A stretch of DNA of 62,807 nucleotides, from positions 1-62,807 of the forward strand of contig JAEUWC010000018.1 in assembly GCA_016786465.1 (NCBI GenBank), given 5' to 3'. Below the pieces are notes generated by a model. The model searched no databases. It was not told the DNA's origin and worked only from the letters and a program-made list of their open reading frames with translations. Positions 1 to 8,710 of the stretch are shown piece after piece. Each line of letters starts with the position of its first letter. The stretch's first letter is position 1. The position numbers and the translations under genes were made by a program. This DNA is from Bdellovibrionales bacterium. Its GTDB lineage: Bacteria > Bdellovibrionota > UBA1018.

Positions 1-919
1 GGGCTGCAACTTGGGTCAACCAATCGCGAACGCGTGGAATTTCAGTTCGGGAAAATTCAATCAGTTGACCCATGCTTTTCACCGTCGAACTGGTTGTCTT
101 TGCTGGATTCAAGGTGGGGTCCGATATCTTCCGTTTCAAAAGCCGCATCTGATCCGATGCTCGGCAATAATCTTCAGAAAGAGCATTAATCGCGCAGGCG
201 ACGGTTCGGTCAAATTCGTCGCGCATCAAGGTTTGGTAGCCTTTGTCAAAGCGACGGAATCGCAGCTTCTGGCTGGCGTAGTCGATCAACTTGGTCCCCG
301 CCGCAATCCCCACTGAAAGAACAGGATTCACGGCGGTAACGGTCGCTGCGACTGATCCGACGATCGTTAGAATTTGCGAAAATTCTCCGGACCGTTTCAT
401 GAAACATTTCTTGTTATTGACTGAACTGTTGATGACGTTGCGGGCGATGTCCGAAAGGTGAAGAACCGCCTTTTGATATGGGACGGTCTTCAAGTCCTGC
501 TTCTGTTCTAACTGAACGCGAAGCACGGCAAGTTCCGTTTGATTTGCCGCGATTGTGGATTTCAGCGAAGTCAGGATCCCTTTGTCTTCTTCGACCATCG
601 CCTGGTTGATCAGGTCAGTGTTCCGGGCTTCAAGGCCGGCGATCTGCCTTTGGATGTCCTGGTACTGGCTGACGTAAGTGATTTGGTCTTCCAGCAAAGT
701 CAGGTTTCCGACGACTCCTCCTTGGCAATCGGGATCGCTGGAAAGCGCCTGAACCAATGCCCGAAGATTCTGAGAAATTTGAGCAGGACGATCACTGGAA
801 TTGTCGCAGCCGAATTGTGCAAAAGTCTGGCGAAGAATGGTGTGGGGTTCTGATCCCGCAAATGCCTGCGCGGAAATCGCGAACACGCAAACAGCGAAAA
901 AATGCCGCAAAACCGCCAA
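1..919 (-). CDS. Secreted protein of unknown function (3' part cut off by window edge)
   Basis: An open frame runs on the minus strand from a TTG at 917-919 and leaves the window still open, giving 306 codons. The TTG start is chosen because a GGGGGG run lies 5 nt upstream as a ribosome binding site and the frame then begins with a signal peptide (LAVLRHFFAVCVFAISAQA, cleavage near AFA-GS). The mature part has few cysteines (for example FGCD), a central helical, probably coiled-coil stretch rich in Q, E and L (about residues 60-120), and a short glycine/alanine/valine hydrophobic segment around residues 160-185 that could be a membrane helix or hairpin. I do not recognise a family. It diverges from the lipoprotein gene starting at 1121. 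Confidence 0.75.
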   Translation of the reverse strand, partial: MAVLRHFFAVCVFAISAQAFAGSEPHTILRQTFAQFGCDNSSDRPAQISQNLRALVQALSSDPDCQGGVVGNLTLLEDQITYVSQYQDIQRQIAGLEARNTDLINQAMVEEDKGILTSLKSTIAANQTELAVLRVQLEQKQDLKTVPYQKAVLHLSDIARNVINSSVNNKKCFMKRSGEFSQILTIVGSVAATVTAVNPVLSVGIAAGTKLIDYASQKLRFRRFDKGYQTLMRDEFDRTVACAINALSEDYCRASDQMRLLKRKISDPTLNPAKTTSSTVKSMGQLIEFSRTEIPRVRDWLTQVAA

Positions 920-1120
920 AATGAACCCCCCGGCTCGAAACTAAAAACTTAACTTGGGGTTATCAACTGCGGCATCGAGGGTCAAGCTGACCGGTCCAAT
1001 CCTGTGTAATATTTCGTGCGTCGTCGAGATTCTCATCAGCTGCTCAGAAGATCGACACCGACGAAAATGACGGCGAAAATTGTTGATAAGATTTGTCAAG
1101 TACTATAAAAATAGAGCGTT
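920..1120. other. Divergent intergenic region
   Basis: About 200 bases separate two divergent genes. Apart from the promoter-like hexamers just before 1121 I see no RNA gene, repeat or small ORF with a credible ribosome binding site. The promoter for the leftward gene must lie here but no good consensus stands out. Confidence 0.5.
1080..1109 (+). promoter_or_regulatory. Sigma70-type promoter with very short leader
   Basis: TTGTTG at 1080-1085 and TATAAA at 1104-1109 are 18 nt apart (TTGATA at 1083 with a 15-nt spacer is an alternative). A start about 7 nt after the -10 box would fall near 1116, only about 5 nt before the ATG at 1121, and no clear Shine-Dalgarno sequence is present. Inferred from sequence alone. 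Confidence 0.45.
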
Positions 1121-2281
1121 ATGAAAAAGAATCTTATTTCGAAGTTCAACGCGAAGGCCTTTGCGATCGCTTTGGGTGTGACCCTGACAGGTGCAGCTTG
1201 CGGACAGAACCAACACTTGGTTGGAAATCCTCCTAGCGGCGCTGGTAGCGGACAAACGGCCGGTGGTTTAACGGAGAAAGGGACTCCAAGCGGCGATCCT
1301 TCTGGAACACCGTCGGGTACACCTAGCGGAACGGTCAGCGGTACACCGTCGGGTACACCTAGCGGGACTCCGTCGGGTACACCTAGCGGCACCCCATCGG
1401 GTACACCTAGCGGTACTCCATCTGGCACTCCGAGCGAAACGCCTGCGTCAGGAACTCCAAGCGGAACGCCTAGCGGTACACCGTCGGGCACTCCAAGTGG
1501 CACTCCAAGTGGCACTCCAAGTGGCACTCCAAGTGGGTCTCCGACCGTCCCCATCGTGATTGAAGGTAAGGATGGAATGGATGGCAAAGATGGTCGTGAC
1601 GGCAAAGACGCTTGTAACCCACAGATCTTTGTAAAGTCCTTCGAATCCCGGGCGATGACCGCGGATGAAAAGAAATTGGCCGTTCTTCCATACCGCACGC
1701 AGGTGAAGACCCCGATCAAGAATATCGACATTGGCGAATACACCACGTTCACTTCGGGTGGATTGGGCTATGTTTCGGACGCGCAGGTTTTGATGGCGTT
1801 CGATCTGGTTCTTCCTTTCAAGGGTTCGGTGATGAACCTTCGTAAAGTGGAAGCCCGTTTGGATATGGCCAAAGTCAGCACGGAAAAGTACCTGACGACT
1901 GAAATCTTTTGCTTGTTGGATGCAAAGGCATGTTCCGGAGCAATCTTCACTTTGAAGGATTGGCAAGCAAACCTGAACCCGTTCTTCTTCGGAAGCGGCG
2001 GGCGCGTTTCGTCGGATCTGTTTTCGAAGCTGGTTCTTTCCAAAGGCGGAAAAATTCCAGGCCTAGCTTACCCGTACTATTACGAAAACGACGTTCCGTT
2101 GGATCTTTTGGCAGCGTTCCCGGACGTCAAGATTGGCGACTTGCTTTACGACAACGTGACCCCGAACGAAACCGGCTTCATGGTCGGCAAAACCTTGTAC
2201 GTGGTCGTTGCGGATGACACCGCGGTGAAGAACGCACGAATCAATGTGCAGATCACCGTTAACCCTTGCGCGAAACCCTAA
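1121..2281 (+). CDS. Repeat-rich lipoprotein with PSGT stalk and collagen-like patch
   Basis: The 386-aa product starts with a lipoprotein signal ending in LTGAAC, so Cys27 would be acylated. Residues about 54-144 are some 20 copies of the tetrapeptide GTPS, with variants (GDPS, GTVS, GTPA, GSPT). Residues 153-167 form Gly-X-Y triplets of the collagen type (GKDGMDGKDGRDGKD). The remaining roughly 220 residues look globular, with Cys169, CLLDAKAC and a final cysteine near the C-terminus (NPCAKP). The layout suggests a lipid-anchored, extended spacer that holds a C-terminal domain away from the membrane; that is inference. The OmpA-like gene follows after 9 nt, so the two are probably co-transcribed. 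Tandem repeats of this kind tend to vary in number between strains. No named family recognised. Confidence 0.85.
   Translation: MKKNLISKFNAKAFAIALGVTLTGAACGQNQHLVGNPPSGAGSGQTAGGLTEKGTPSGDPSGTPSGTPSGTVSGTPSGTPSGTPSGTPSGTPSGTPSGTPSGTPSETPASGTPSGTPSGTPSGTPSGTPSGTPSGTPSGSPTVPIVIEGKDGMDGKDGRDGKDACNPQIFVKSFESRAMTADEKKLAVLPYRTQVKTPIKNIDIGEYTTFTSGGLGYVSDAQVLMAFDLVLPFKGSVMNLRKVEARLDMAKVSTEKYLTTEIFCLLDAKACSGAIFTLKDWQANLNPFFFGSGGRVSSDLFSKLVLSKGGKIPGLAYPYYYENDVPLDLLAAFPDVKIGDLLYDNVTPNETGFMVGKTLYVVVADDTAVKNARINVQITVNPCAKP
1280..1552 (+). repeat. 12-bp tandem repeat array coding for GTPS
   Basis: About 20 units of a degenerate 12-bp repeat (typical units: GGTACACCTAGC, GGCACTCCAAGT) encode the GTPS tract of the lipoprotein. 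Units near 1495-1535 are almost identical (GGCACTCCAAGT repeated), while earlier units differ at third codon positions, which suggests recent expansion at the 3' end. Confidence 0.9.
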
Positions 2282-2290
2282 GGAATTTTT

Positions 2291-3607
2291 ATGAAGACCC
2301 GATTCAAAAAAATCGCAGCGGTTACCCTGGCCACCTTGGCTGCGGGTTTGGTTCAAAAGGCAAACGCTTCTCAAGGTGTTAGTGTTCAGAACTTTTCACC
2401 GGCACTGGGCCTAAGCTATTTGTACACAGAAAGCGCAGTCCCAGATTTTTCGTTGGATGGCAGAACGCAAAGGTACACCCGTTACTTTTTGAATGCGAAT
2501 TACAACACGATCAATGATCCGCTGGTGACCCTGGATCCTACACGTACCATTCGTCTGGGAACCGTCATTGAACGCATGCACACCTTGGATTTGGCTGCAG
2601 GGATGGAATTAAACGGTCGGGTTGCATTTGGCGTCGGACTTCCATTGAACATGGTCACCCGTCCCAACTTAGGAACCAGTTTTTCTCCGGGCGACATCCG
2701 CGTCCTTTCAAAGATCTACTTCAACCGCCAGCCAGGAAAAGTAGCGTTGGCGTTGATCCCTGAAATGCGCCTTCCGACCGGAAGCGCGGATCTTTACGTT
2801 TCGGATTCGTCATTCAGCATTGGCGCAAGCCTGGCTGCCGAAGCCAACTTCGGAACCGTTTTGGCGGCCGCAAACCTGGGTTACCGTTTTGCTAACCTAG
2901 CATCATTTCAAACCATCAACTTTCGTCATCGCATGCCCGTCAGCCTGGGGTTAAGCATCCCATTGACCCATCGTTGGTACCTTAACACCGAAGGTGTGGC
3001 TTCGATTCCATTGCCTGTGGATCGCTTCCAGAATCCAAGCGAACTTTATGTCGGTCTACGTTACTTCATGCACAGAAATTTTGCCGTGAACACGGGCTTC
3101 GCCGTGGGCGATGTTTCGGGTGTTGGAAGCGGCGACGTTCGGATCTTGGCAGGGATCAAGTTTTCACCTACCGTGGATCGCCCTGATCGTTTTGAGGCCC
3201 CGATCCGCGTTTCGCAGGCGGCGCCTTCGCCTAGGGTTGTTTTCACGAAAAAGGAAATTCAAATTTCTGAAGAAGTGAAATTTGAAACCGGGAAAGACGT
3301 CTTGACTGAATCCGGAAAAAATCTTTTGGATGAAGTCGCCAGCGTGATGAAGGTCAATTCCGCAGCCTTCAAAAGAATTCGTATCGAAGGTCACACCGAT
3401 GAACGCGGCGGGGATCAGTTGAATCTTCGCCTTTCGTTGCAACGCGCACAGGCGGTTAAGGAATATCTTTCAAGCCGCGGCGTGAAGCGCGACGTGCTTT
3501 CGGCTCTGGGTTACGGCAAACGCAGACCCAAGCAGAACGTTAAAAGCCTATCGAAGACTGCACAACTGGACGCGAACCGCCGCGTCGAGTTCAAAGTCGT
3601 GAACTAA
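2291..3607 (+). CDS. OmpA-family outer membrane protein
   Basis: The 438-aa product has a signal peptide (cleavage around ANA-SQ, residues 24-27), a long beta-rich middle region of alternating hydrophobic and polar residues with many aromatics (about 30-300) consistent with a membrane barrel, and a C-terminal OmpA/MotB peptidoglycan-binding domain from about residue 325. The diagnostic motif GHTDERGG followed by NLRLSLQRAQAVKEYL is intact, including the Asp and Arg that normally contact diaminopimelate. It would tie the outer membrane to the cell wall. An AAGGAATTTTT stretch just before the ATG provides the ribosome binding site, 9 nt after the preceding lipoprotein gene. The barrel part resembles the transporter-like barrels attached to OmpA domains rather than E. 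coli OmpA itself. Confidence 0.88.
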   Translation: MKTRFKKIAAVTLATLAAGLVQKANASQGVSVQNFSPALGLSYLYTESAVPDFSLDGRTQRYTRYFLNANYNTINDPLVTLDPTRTIRLGTVIERMHTLDLAAGMELNGRVAFGVGLPLNMVTRPNLGTSFSPGDIRVLSKIYFNRQPGKVALALIPEMRLPTGSADLYVSDSSFSIGASLAAEANFGTVLAAANLGYRFANLASFQTINFRHRMPVSLGLSIPLTHRWYLNTEGVASIPLPVDRFQNPSELYVGLRYFMHRNFAVNTGFAVGDVSGVGSGDVRILAGIKFSPTVDRPDRFEAPIRVSQAAPSPRVVFTKKEIQISEEVKFETGKDVLTESGKNLLDEVASVMKVNSAAFKRIRIEGHTDERGGDQLNLRLSLQRAQAVKEYLSSRGVKRDVLSALGYGKRRPKQNVKSLSKTAQLDANRRVEFKVVN

Positions 3608-3629
3608 AAGGTGCCTGCTACTTTTTAAG
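3605..3629. repeat. GGTGCCTGC dyad repeat at converging gene ends
   Basis: The sequence AAAAGGTGCCTGCTACTTTT begins at the stop codon of the OmpA-like gene and runs to the converging gene. It can fold with arms AAAAG/CTTTT and GC/GC and is followed by a T. Nearly identical copies occur at 12956 and 34017, and a looser one at 21599, always between convergent genes. A bidirectional terminator is a reasonable guess. Confidence 0.7.
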
Positions 3630-3637
3630 TCCGAAAA

Positions 3638-5236
3638 TCAGTCGGTCATGTTTTTACGGACCGCTTCTAGTGCGGACGCGAATTCGGCATCCGTGAATCG
3701 TTCCCACGTCATTTCGGGTGAATCCATTCGCGAAGTCTTTCCCAATGTATTACGGGCTTCGTAAAGTTTTGGATTGCTGAAGTATTCTTCAAAAGCTTCG
3801 TTGTAAATCTGCTTTTCATTCATGTGTGGGCTTTCAATCCATTGATAGGCAACCGAACTTGACGACTTGTACCTTAAGGCAAGGCTATCCAGTCGGGCTT
3901 CGCCCACCTTCTTTCCAAGGATTTCCTTTACGTAGGGAACTTCCAGGAATTCCTTCATCAAGGAATTCAAATCAAAGGGGGTCTTGATGTCGAAGGCCTT
4001 CTTGCCGGTTTTGTAATGGTCGAAAAGCTTCTGGTAACGAACTGAATTGAAGTGCTTTTTCAAATAAGCGTCGGCATCCAGGATGTACTGCCCGGGCTTC
4101 TTTCCCAAACAAAGCAGATTCGGAACACTTTTCTTTTGCGCCAATTCGGCTTGCTGAACCCACCATGCAATCTTCGGATGGGGATGTAAGGTATTTACCA
4201 AGTAATCCATGGCCTGGATGCCATAGTTTGGATCCACGCAGCTATTCACACCTAAACGAAATGGTGCAACGGTGTTGGTCATGCCCCGTCCCGTTGATGG
4301 GCTGAAACCCAAGAAGGATTGAAGCCTGAATTCGGGAAGTTTCATTTTCCCAGGGGGTACGCATGCTGCTCCGTGGCCCAGTTCAGGCGCCGTCAGGCGG
4401 TGCATCCATTTTCCCAAGATAGCGGTCGACACTAAAGTCAGCGCCGGATGGGTGAAATAGTTCGATGGATAGGTCGACGAAACTTCGGGAAGCGAAAATG
4501 GAATCTTCGCACAGCAATAGTGTTTCTCGGAAGGTTTCGAAAGCAGGGCCAGTCCGTCGTAATCAGAAACGGAATCCTTGCTGTTCAGTTTTCCGATGCA
4601 CGCATAAGAAGTTCCCTTTCCAAGAACTTTGTGTTCGTTGCCCAAAAGCAGGACTCGTTGATCTTGTAAGTCTTCCAAAAGGTCGGGATCTTTCCATTCA
4701 ACGACCTGCTTGACCTGATTCGCGTGCGGATTGCATCCCAAAGTTCGCGCTGAATTTCGGTCATGCACATGCTGATTCAGTCGATGAATCGAATTCGGAT
4801 TCTCCATCAAACCAATCGCCAACATCGCGTAAGGATCCACCTTCATCGCAATGGATGAATAGACCAGTTGCTTCAGTTCCATTTCGACGTTTGGAAGGAT
4901 ATTGGGGTGGCCCTTTCTGGGCTGGTACCCCATCGCATAGGCGTAGGGCGTTCGGTACGGATAGAATAGCGAAACCTGTCTTTTGCCCCAGTCTTCTAGG
5001 TCGTAGACGGCTTTTGCCCGTTCGGGTTCAACACCGACAAAGGACCGTACTTTCCCACCAGTATCGCATTCGAACTGAATTTTCTTTTGGGCGGCGCTGG
5101 CCGGTGCGCGAAGATTCTTTGCTTCGGTCAAGCGGCGTGTGGAAAGCCATTCTGCAAATCCAAGCAATACGATGCAGGCGGCGCTGATCACCGCGAAGTG
5201 TCCGTGAAAATTTTCCTTCTTTTTCTTGGGCGCCAC
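3638..5236 (-). CDS. Membrane-anchored protein of unknown function, possibly lysozyme-like
   Basis: The 532-aa product starts at a GTG with a basic N-terminus (MAPKKKK) and one membrane helix (about residues 15-30), so it is probably an inner-membrane protein with a large periplasmic part. About residues 115-150 contain DPYAMLAIGLMEN, and further on PFRLGVNSCVDPNYGIQAMDYL, a spacing reminiscent of the catalytic Glu and the later asparagine/glycine motif of soluble lytic transglycosylases; this resemblance is weak and unproven. Several cysteine pairs (HYCCAK, GAACVP) suit an oxidising compartment. It lies 18 nt downstream of the DTW gene and is probably in the recN operon. Confidence 0.75.
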   Translation of the reverse strand: MAPKKKKENFHGHFAVISAACIVLLGFAEWLSTRRLTEAKNLRAPASAAQKKIQFECDTGGKVRSFVGVEPERAKAVYDLEDWGKRQVSLFYPYRTPYAYAMGYQPRKGHPNILPNVEMELKQLVYSSIAMKVDPYAMLAIGLMENPNSIHRLNQHVHDRNSARTLGCNPHANQVKQVVEWKDPDLLEDLQDQRVLLLGNEHKVLGKGTSYACIGKLNSKDSVSDYDGLALLSKPSEKHYCCAKIPFSLPEVSSTYPSNYFTHPALTLVSTAILGKWMHRLTAPELGHGAACVPPGKMKLPEFRLQSFLGFSPSTGRGMTNTVAPFRLGVNSCVDPNYGIQAMDYLVNTLHPHPKIAWWVQQAELAQKKSVPNLLCLGKKPGQYILDADAYLKKHFNSVRYQKLFDHYKTGKKAFDIKTPFDLNSLMKEFLEVPYVKEILGKKVGEARLDSLALRYKSSSSVAYQWIESPHMNEKQIYNEAFEEYFSNPKLYEARNTLGKTSRMDSPEMTWERFTDAEFASALEAVRKNMTD

Positions 5237-5254
5237 TGGCCTATTTTGCCAGAT

Positions 5255-5911
5255 TTAGACGATCGGGGCACTGTTGGTGATTTGACGACGGGGTCTGCCT
5301 GATGGCATCCGAACTAAGTCATTGCGGCTGAATTCCAATTGGGTCTGAACCATGCTGCGAAAAACTTCCAAAAGCGCACCGGTGGAAAGGCCGGGTTCGG
5401 TCAGGCTTAGCACACGCTGTATGGATTCGATGGTCGAAAGGCAGTGTTCAGCCGGTTGCTTTCGAAACTGGTATTCCGATTCCTTGGATGCGTTGAACGA
5501 AATGGCAGGCAAGGAACAGATTCCAGGGTTACTGCGCAAAATTTGCCGAGCATCCAACCAAGTTCCATCGATCACAAAAACGGTCAGCTTCTTGCCCAGA
5601 AGTTCTTGGGGTGTGAACGGATTTTCTTCGATGTTACGGCAGCCGGGCTTTGGAAAAAGAACGACACAGACGCGTTCAGGGTCGGCAGTGATTGCCTGCA
5701 CCTGCGGATGGCCATCGAAATCACGGTCCGTGATCAGCCTAGACCCCTTCAGCATCAAATGGGTCATTTGCGCGGTACCGACAGAACGTTTTCTTTCCCT
5801 GGGGTGCCGCAGAATCACGATTTGCGTGGAAGCGACGATGGGTGCATGCGCACGGATTTCGTCACAGTAGCAGGTGGACCCTGATCGATTGCACTTCAGG
5901 CAGCGATTCAC
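5255..5911 (-). CDS. DTW-domain tRNA-uridine aminocarboxypropyltransferase
   Basis: The 218-aa protein has four N-terminal cysteines (C4, C7, C14, C16) of the metal-binding type found in this family, a hydrophobic strand ending in ILRHPRERKRSVGT, and the signature DGTW (within VFVIDGTWLDARQ) that names DTW/TDD proteins. Characterised relatives transfer the 3-amino-3-carboxypropyl group of S-adenosylmethionine to a uridine of tRNA to give acp3U. Start is a GTG preceded by AAGGGGG at 4 nt. The gene begins 9 nt after recN and is probably co-transcribed with it. Assignment rests on the motif; the exact tRNA position cannot be read from sequence. Confidence 0.88.
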   Translation of the reverse strand: MNRCLKCNRSGSTCYCDEIRAHAPIVASTQIVILRHPRERKRSVGTAQMTHLMLKGSRLITDRDFDGHPQVQAITADPERVCVVLFPKPGCRNIEENPFTPQELLGKKLTVFVIDGTWLDARQILRSNPGICSLPAISFNASKESEYQFRKQPAEHCLSTIESIQRVLSLTEPGLSTGALLEVFRSMVQTQLEFSRNDLVRMPSGRPRRQITNSAPIV

Positions 5912-5920
5912 CAGGCCCCC

Positions 5921-7588
5921 TTAGCGAACGGCTAATTCCATCAGTTCGCCAGCGTTTTCCAGGCTCTTGGAAGTCAGCTTTGGGCCAGCAAGCATGCGGG
6001 CCAATTCTTCGCGTCGATCTTTCAAAGAAAGTTCGACCACTTCTGTAATCGTGCGATCTTTTTCCGCACGCTTTCGAACCGACAAGTGGTGGTCTGCAAA
6101 GGCGGCGACTTGGGGCAGGTGAGTGATGCAAATGACTTGATTGAAAGAAGCGACGGTCTTGAGCTTCTTGCCGACGACGAACGCGGTTTCTCCGCCAATG
6201 CCTGAATCGATTTCATCAAAAAGGTAAACGCCGATTCCACCGCGGTCGGCGATCACACGACGAATCGAAAGCATCAGCCGTGAAAGTTCGCCCCCGGAAG
6301 CGATTTTACCCAAGGGCCGCGCCGATTCACCGCGGTTGGTCTGAATGACAAATTGGATCAGATCAGTACCGGACCGGGTTAGGGACGAAGTTTCCATCGA
6401 AATCTTGAATGATGCGTCACCCATTTTCAGTTCGCGAACTTCCGCTGTCACTGAATCCGATAAAAGGCCCGCGACCGATTTTCTGGATTTTGAAAGGGCA
6501 GCTGCTTTCTTTTGTGCTTCTTCGCCGACTTCCGAAAGACGCTGGGTCACTTCCGAAAGGCGCGCACCCAGGTCGTTTAGGCTTTCAGATTCTTTTTCCA
6601 GGCGCGATAGCGTGGCCAACATTTCTGAAACCGAAGTGCCATACTTGCGTCGAAGGTCGGCAATCAATGCCAGGCGTTCTTGAACTTCTTCCAGGCGTCC
6701 TGAATTTAGTTCAACCTGTCCCAAATAACGATTTAGGCTCAAAGAAACTTCTTCGGCTTCCGCCAGCGATCGTTCTAAGCCCTTTAACATTTCGCCGGTC
6801 AAATCGCTTGCATCCAAAGTCGCAAGGGATCGGATTCGGCCGGTTGCTGCACGCAGTTGATTCAAAATCCCAATGTCTTCGGATTCTAAAATCACCCGTG
6901 CCGCTTCAGCGTGACCTACGCGTCCTTCGGCTGATTGCAGAAGCTGTTTTTCAGCACCCAGCCGGCTGTCTTCGCCTTCTTGAAGGGCCGCGTTCTTCAG
7001 TTCAGCGATCTGAAAGTTCAAGAAGTCGGCGCGACGAAGGCGGTCCGCTTCGGCCTGTTCTAGTTCTGTTTTTTCGCGGGTTAATTCCTGGAATTCATCA
7101 AAAGACTTTTCATAGTCGGCAAGTTTCGCCTTCAAACCGCCGTAACGGTCCAAAAGATCCAGCTGTGTGGCGGGTCGAATCAGCGACTGGTGTTCGTGCT
7201 GCCCGCAAAGGTCAACTAAACCTTCGCAAAGTTGTTGAAGGATGCTTAGGGTCGCCAGCTGCCCATTGATGTGAATTCGGTGCTTTCCCGTTTTGTGGAC
7301 CACGCGGCGAATCAAAAGCTGGGTTTCGTTGGGTAGGCCCAAAGTTTCCAGGCGTTCAAGCATCCAGGGGCTGTCAGTTAGATCAAAAAGGCCTTCAACG
7401 ACCGCTTCGTCGCATCCGGAACGGATTAAGTCATTCGAAGCTCGCGAACCCAGAATCAACGAGATGGCTTCGATCACGATGGATTTTCCGGCCCCGGTTT
7501 CTCCGGACAGGATGTTCAATCCTTTTGCGAAAGGAATTTCAGCCGAATCGATAACAGCCAGGTTACGAATCTTCAAAGTTTCCAGCAT
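5921..7588 (-). CDS. recN: DNA repair protein RecN
   Basis: An SMC-like ATPase of 555 aa, normal for RecN. Walker A is GETGAGKS (residues 29-36) in the context GLNILSGETGAGKS; the C-terminal half has the ABC signature region SGGELSRLMLSI and Walker B in LFDEIDSGIGG (about residues 455-467), then THLPQVAAFADHH, the conserved His switch. The middle (about 150-380) is a long E/L/R/A-rich coiled coil. RecN acts in recombinational repair of double-strand breaks. It is first in a minus-strand set followed by the DTW gene and a membrane protein. No LexA-type box was evident upstream by eye. Confidence 0.96.
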   Translation of the reverse strand: MLETLKIRNLAVIDSAEIPFAKGLNILSGETGAGKSIVIEAISLILGSRASNDLIRSGCDEAVVEGLFDLTDSPWMLERLETLGLPNETQLLIRRVVHKTGKHRIHINGQLATLSILQQLCEGLVDLCGQHEHQSLIRPATQLDLLDRYGGLKAKLADYEKSFDEFQELTREKTELEQAEADRLRRADFLNFQIAELKNAALQEGEDSRLGAEKQLLQSAEGRVGHAEAARVILESEDIGILNQLRAATGRIRSLATLDASDLTGEMLKGLERSLAEAEEVSLSLNRYLGQVELNSGRLEEVQERLALIADLRRKYGTSVSEMLATLSRLEKESESLNDLGARLSEVTQRLSEVGEEAQKKAAALSKSRKSVAGLLSDSVTAEVRELKMGDASFKISMETSSLTRSGTDLIQFVIQTNRGESARPLGKIASGGELSRLMLSIRRVIADRGGIGVYLFDEIDSGIGGETAFVVGKKLKTVASFNQVICITHLPQVAAFADHHLSVRKRAEKDRTITEVVELSLKDRREELARMLAGPKLTSKSLENAGELMELAVR

Positions 7589-7650
7589 TGGAAACAGTCG
7601 TCTAAAAAAATGCCCGGCGAGTCAAGAAGCAAAAGTGTCCGAAAATCCGA

Positions 7651-8652
7651 CTAGAGGCTGCCAGAGTCGGTTGCGTAGGCCCAAAGCAGTTCCAGCGAAT
7701 TATAGGCCCAGCGGTTCTTCAGTGAATTCGTATAGAAAATCGTAAGGACGACCCCGTCGGGGATGAACTTTTCATAGCTTGCGTACAAGTCTTTCAAGAT
7801 CGGACCCATGACCTTCTTTTGGTATTCGTTGAACTGTTCCATCGGAATGTCGCCGACCATTGCAGCGCCGGTAACCAACGCGTTCCAGTGGTAAAGTTCC
7901 TTTAGACTGTTTTGGGCTTTTTCCCGTTTTGAAAGATTCTTTACCCTTGCCCACCAAGCTTCGGTTTCACGGATCAAGTCGGGGTAGCGCAAAAGATGGT
8001 CCTGGCTGACCCCAAACTTTGAATGAATCGATCGGACCGCTTTTCCTGCCCAGGCGTTTTCATCCTTGAAGGTCTTCCCGCTCTGCAAAATTCTTAGGCC
8101 AAGTTCTACGATCAACGCGTCTTCAGCTGAAGCTCCCGCTGTAACACCGAATACTGCATCGGATCCTGCTGCCGCGAATGAATTCAATTGGGTTTTTCGG
8201 TGCAAAAGAAGTTCATCGGCGACTAGATCCAAATACGCATTTCGTTGTTCGACGGAAAGGATTCCGGCGAAATTCTGCGACCAGTTCAGATGGTCATAGA
8301 AGGCTTTTGTCTGTTTGTTGTCGCGCAAAAATTCGCGGTCTTTCGACCAGATTCGATCCAATACGCCGTAGCGGGCCTGGACGGCTCGCGCAGCCTGACG
8401 GTCATTTAAATAATTCGGCGGAACCAAGTAAACTTCCGTAGAAAAAGTATCGATCCCAAACTTTTCGGAAAGCTTCGCGCCCAGGGTTTTTCGCAAGAAA
8501 GCTGCGTCACTGCTCATGAAATAGGCGCATTCGTAAAATTCATAAATCGCGTTTTCGATTTTCTGTGACGGCTTTTGGCGGTCTGCCCATGCTGCAGATC
8601 CAAAAAGATTTACGCAAAGCATCACAAACGCGATCTTTTTCGGAGTGATCAT
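7651..8652 (-). CDS. Secreted protein of unknown function
   Basis: The 333-aa product has a clear signal peptide (IAFVMLCVNLFGSAAWA, cleavage before D24). The mature protein is mostly helical by composition, with aromatic residues and few cysteines, and ends in WAYNSLELLWAYATDSGSL. No motif or family is recognised. The start ATG at 8650-8652 gives a good signal peptide but only a weak ribosome binding site. It lies between recN and the cupredoxin-like lipoprotein gene, 62 nt before recN, all on the minus strand, but nothing links the functions. Confidence 0.75.
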   Translation of the reverse strand: MITPKKIAFVMLCVNLFGSAAWADRQKPSQKIENAIYEFYECAYFMSSDAAFLRKTLGAKLSEKFGIDTFSTEVYLVPPNYLNDRQAARAVQARYGVLDRIWSKDREFLRDNKQTKAFYDHLNWSQNFAGILSVEQRNAYLDLVADELLLHRKTQLNSFAAAGSDAVFGVTAGASAEDALIVELGLRILQSGKTFKDENAWAGKAVRSIHSKFGVSQDHLLRYPDLIRETEAWWARVKNLSKREKAQNSLKELYHWNALVTGAAMVGDIPMEQFNEYQKKVMGPILKDLYASYEKFIPDGVVLTIFYTNSLKNRWAYNSLELLWAYATDSGSL

Positions 8653-8710
8653 GATGCACTTATCGGTATTTTTGGATGATGGCTTAAGACGCGGTTGGTC
8701 GCGGGAAGCC

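Noticed and set aside
1096-1966. Two minus-strand frames across the GTPS repeat region
   Set aside because: They are antisense readings of the 12-bp repeat array in a well-formed lipoprotein gene and contain simple VPLGVPDG repeats.
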